DNA from: Trichomonas vaginalis G3
Lineage: Eukaryota; Parabasalia; Trichomonadida; Trichomonadidae
DNA length: 64,000 nucleotides
Reading direction: 5' to 3'
Assembly (NCBI RefSeq): GCF_026262505.1
Contig: NC_067204.1
Coordinates: 4,373,797-4,437,796 of the forward strand
Shown one piece after another: positions 61,204 through 64,000 of this stretch. The notes below the pieces were generated by a model that was not told the DNA's origin, ran no database searches, and saw only the letters and a program-made list of their open reading frames with translations. The position numbers and the translations under genes are program-made. Each line of letters begins with the position of its first letter. Positions within the stretch are counted from its first letter, which is position 1.

Positions 61204-62160
61204 ATGTGGAGTTATATTGCTTTTAATAGAGGTTCTTTTATTGTAAATGTCGAACCAAATTCAAAACCAGAATATTTGAGGTCTTTTGGTTTTTCCAAAG
61301 GAGGAATTTTGGAGATTAATTTTACTGGTGAAAATATTTCTGGTATTTTGATGTATTATTCTAAGTATCGTGATATATATAGACCAAAACACATTTGCAA
61401 CAGTGGATTGGCTTACTATCCAGACCATAAAATAATTAATTCAGAAAATAGTAACTTTAGGATTGAATATAATAAAAGTGTAAATGTTATTCCGGCAATA
61501 ATTAATTGTGACAATACAAATATTGAAACATCTTATAAATCTATAAATCCAATTAATTTGGACAATAATTTTCTTAGATTACCATGGTACTTGATTCCAG
61601 TTATTATAACTTATTGTATAATTGCAATATATTACTTTAAACGGATAAATCCTATTACAATTCGATTATCACCATTGATTAAAATCGTAACTCTGACAAT
61701 ATATACCTATTTATGGTGTAATCCATTGGCAATGGAAAATGAATATTCTAATTTAGAATATGTGTATCCAATTGGAAATGCAATTTATTTATTCATGATA
61801 TTAATTCCAATTCCCAATTTGAAAGATTTTATTCCTGAATGTCTTGTATTATATTTTCTAATTCAAATTATTTTATGTATTTCAAGGAGTTTTCTTTTGT
61901 ACTTTTCAATGGATCTAAGGCATTGGTGGTGTATGATTGTTGATTATGTATTATTAATTCTACAGGTATGCCATGCTTTTCAAAGCGAAGTACAAACTGG
62001 TTTTCTCATCTGGTTTCACATATGGTTTAATATAATAATGTATATTCTTTTCATTGTACTCCCAACTAATAGCTTTATTTTTAGAATAATTTCATATGAA
62101 TTTTTGAATTCGATATATCCTGCCATTATAATACTGCATTTGTCCTTTCCAGAAAAATGA
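61204..62160 (+). CDS. Multi-pass membrane protein, GOST-like 7TM (copy 2)
   Basis: 318 aa from ATG at 61204; the codons before it begin with TTG. It is a clear paralogue of the previous gene along its whole length: YLRSFGFSKGGILEINF, PINLDNNFLRLP against PINVDNNLLILP, and EYVYPIGNAI against EHIYPIGNAI. The divergence shows an old duplication, kept open in both copies, which suggests both are used. About seven hydrophobic segments. Confidence 0.55.
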   Translation: MWSYIAFNRGSFIVNVEPNSKPEYLRSFGFSKGGILEINFTGENISGILMYYSKYRDIYRPKHICNSGLAYYPDHKIINSENSNFRIEYNKSVNVIPAIINCDNTNIETSYKSINPINLDNNFLRLPWYLIPVIITYCIIAIYYFKRINPITIRLSPLIKIVTLTIYTYLWCNPLAMENEYSNLEYVYPIGNAIYLFMILIPIPNLKDFIPECLVLYFLIQIILCISRSFLLYFSMDLRHWWCMIVDYVLLILQVCHAFQSEVQTGFLIWFHIWFNIIMYILFIVLPTNSFIFRIISYEFLNSIYPAIIILHLSFPEK

Positions 62161-62796
62161 ATCTAGTTTTTAGAATCTACAACAAAAGCCCTACAGACAA
62201 CATCTGGAGCACGAAAATGCTAATTGTTACTTCGAGAGAAATAAACTGAGGTTTTGTGGTGAAGCTAAATGACATCAAAGATAAAAGTGTTGAGAAAAGT
62301 TGAAGGTAGGTACTCCTTTTGAATCTCTGTTCACAACTCTTTATCCCACAATTTTTAAAGTAATAAGTTATAGATTATAAATCACAATATAGAACCAAAT
62401 ATCGCTGTTATAACTGTTTTTTTTCCTATTGCAATAAAGATATATTGTAATTCTCATAAAAAATGTGCCCACTCCCAATATGAACAGCTTAGATTATCTG
62501 TTCATTCTAGAAAATGCATAGACCTAGTCATGCATATATCTATAAATATTGTTCGCACCTCTTTTATCAAAGTTAAATTCTAAATTAGATTTTGGTAAAT
62601 CATATACAATGTTCACATTCCTAATTAAGATTGAAATCTTTAGGTAGTGTTAATCGACCTTATAGAAAAAGGAATTTCCAGAATCTTCCTAAGAAATATT
62701 TTCCATGGAAGTAACAAAATTTCCAGAAATGCATCCCTAAAAAATATAAAAAAAATATAAAAATTGTAAAAAAAAGAAGAGATTTGATTTTTTATT
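62161..62796. other. Intergenic, convergent with the dynamin gene
   Basis: 636 bp, AT-rich; no gene seen. Confidence 0.5.
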
Positions 62797-64000
62797 TTAG
62801 ATCTTGAGAGTTCTTACTTCGAGGAGGATAACCTGAGCCTTTCTAAGTGCGGTGACTATCTGTGTGCAAGCGATTCTCTTTCTTGTGATTGAAGGATCCT
62901 CCTGGAGAAGTGTTGTCAATTCTTGCATTGTGAAAATGTCGTCAATCATCTTCGGGCGGAGCATCTCCGTCGATCTGTTGACTAAAAACTTAACGATTGC
63001 CTTTGGAACCAAGTCTTTGATCTGACGCCTGATGATGTCGAAATACCTTCCTCCGATCTGTTCCAAGTCCTTGATCTCTGTGCTCTGATGAGGAGTGAGT
63101 TCCTTCGATGCGCCGTAGATGGAGCAGACGCCGACTGGATCAGGAACGGCTGGTTTCTCAGGAAGAGGCCTTGTTCTCGGATCTTTGGCCTTTCCGGCGT
63201 AAATTGCTTGGTCACCGCGGAAATCTGGTCTCGCTGTGTTGATGAAGGATCTCTCGTTGTCGATGAGGTCGGAAACGAAGTCTTGTGTTGGCTTGATGCA
63301 GGATCTGATGCATTCATCAACAACGGCGTGAATTGCATCGGCAAGAATATTAAATCTGGAAAGCTCCATGAAATCGACTTGGTTGTGGATATCGAAGAGG
63401 ATCTTGACAACATCGTCGATCAATTTCATGGAAGGAGCTCGTAATTGTTCGATTGTTCTGAATAAGACCATATCAAACGCTTTGTGTGGGGTGAAAAGAG
63501 GTACAGAGAGGCCGGCGTGGTTCTTCATGAGATTGAAGACCTGTTTGTCGTTCATTTGTGCAAGGCCAGGTAATTCATCGATTGCTTTTTCGTAATCTGT
63601 AAGGAAAACGCGGGAAATACGAGCACCACCACGAGAGGTTGTGTCGTCATCGTCTTTATCGCGCTTGCCGCTGAGTAAAGTGTTGAAAATGTCGAGATAT
63701 TTCGTAATGACGTCTAAAACGAAAGCATTAAGGGTTCCCTTTGATGTTGTAGGGTCTGTACCGTAACCTTCGAGCTCAGTCTCCTTTTGTTCAAGCATTG
63801 TCTGAACTGTATGTCTTAAAGAAGGCATGCAAGATCTGATATGTTCCATAAGTAAGCGGTTAAGGACAACTGTGAGGTAGGCAGTGCCGCAGCGATCAGC
63901 GAGATCGGAGTAGTCGCGGTGGTTTTCGAAGAATTGGCGTTCGTCCTTCCTGGCATCTTCCATGGATTTGTTCGTGTTGATATCGTTCTGAGAACGGTTG
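62797..64000 (-). CDS. Dynamin-family GTPase, C-terminal part
   Basis: The gene continues past the window edge: the frame stays open to 64000 and reads NRSQNDI, the conserved dynamin sequence that follows the GTPase domain (normally VNRSQxDI). The visible 400 residues are the stalk: FFENHRDYSDLADRCGTAYL, PSLRHTVQ, then a Pro-rich spacer (about PRTRPLPEKPAVPDP) and the C-terminal GTPase effector domain (IIRRQIKDLVPKAI, then the helical end). Such proteins drive membrane fission, in trichomonads of hydrogenosomes or vesicles. Codon use is more GC-rich than in the neighbours, as in well-expressed host genes. Confidence 0.9.
   Translation of the reverse strand, partial: NRSQNDINTNKSMEDARKDERQFFENHRDYSDLADRCGTAYLTVVLNRLLMEHIRSCMPSLRHTVQTMLEQKETELEGYGTDPTTSKGTLNAFVLDVITKYLDIFNTLLSGKRDKDDDDTTSRGGARISRVFLTDYEKAIDELPGLAQMNDKQVFNLMKNHAGLSVPLFTPHKAFDMVLFRTIEQLRAPSMKLIDDVVKILFDIHNQVDFMELSRFNILADAIHAVVDECIRSCIKPTQDFVSDLIDNERSFINTARPDFRGDQAIYAGKAKDPRTRPLPEKPAVPDPVGVCSIYGASKELTPHQSTEIKDLEQIGGRYFDIIRRQIKDLVPKAIVKFLVNRSTEMLRPKMIDDIFTMQELTTLLQEDPSITRKRIACTQIVTALRKAQVILLEVRTLKI

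Overview
The window looks like a piece of the Trichomonas vaginalis (Parabasalia) genome. It is AT-rich with compact genes. It holds large Maverick/Polinton elements that start and end in homopolymer runs, a mariner copy of Tvmar1 type, and host genes typical of trichomonads. No tRNA, rRNA or CRISPR array was seen. All assignments come from reading motifs by eye; no database search was made.

Layout. 1-2154 is the right end of Maverick A, cut by the window edge. 2155-3059 is host spacer. 3060-27675 is Maverick B (about 24.6 kb), flanked by a 5-bp direct repeat CATGG (3055-3059 and 27676-27680), which shows that the spacers on its two sides were once continuous. 27681-28826 is the rest of that spacer. 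28827-54638 is Maverick C (about 25.8 kb), with a broken mariner at 44015-45312 nested in it. 54639-64000 is host DNA: a broken surface-protein gene, a type II membrane glycosyltransferase-like gene, two tandem multi-pass membrane protein genes, and the C-terminal part of a dynamin gene.

B and C share two near-identical modules. The left one (morphogenesis and packaging) has a large coiled-coil protein, probable major capsid protein, two unknowns, probable penton/minor capsid protein, SF3 helicase, two unknowns and an A32-like packaging ATPase. The right one (replication, integration, virion accessories) has DNA polymerase B, three small proteins, retroviral-type integrase, a phage-tail-fibre-like protein, a 282-aa protein of unknown role, small amphipathic and membrane proteins, and a D12-class adenine methyltransferase. 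Between them lies a cargo island that differs almost completely: about 4.8 kb in B (KilA-N/GIY-YIG, coiled coils, HNH) and about 7.5 kb in C (several KilA-N genes, hairpin arrays, copies of element ends, the mariner). The island's left edge is an array of 22-nt palindromic units that looks like an amplified copy of a divergent promoter still in place at 17102-17262 in B.

Both full-length elements are broken fossils: B has roughly two dozen breaks and C somewhat fewer. Both look young, because shared genes differ by only a few percent by eye. The observations most worth following are the phage-like fibre gene with variable shaft length, the swapped cargo island and its palindrome array, hairpins in the element ends and in C whose stems change while pairing is kept, and two promoter styles: a symmetric T-rich/A-rich start motif in core genes and host-type initiators in cargo genes.
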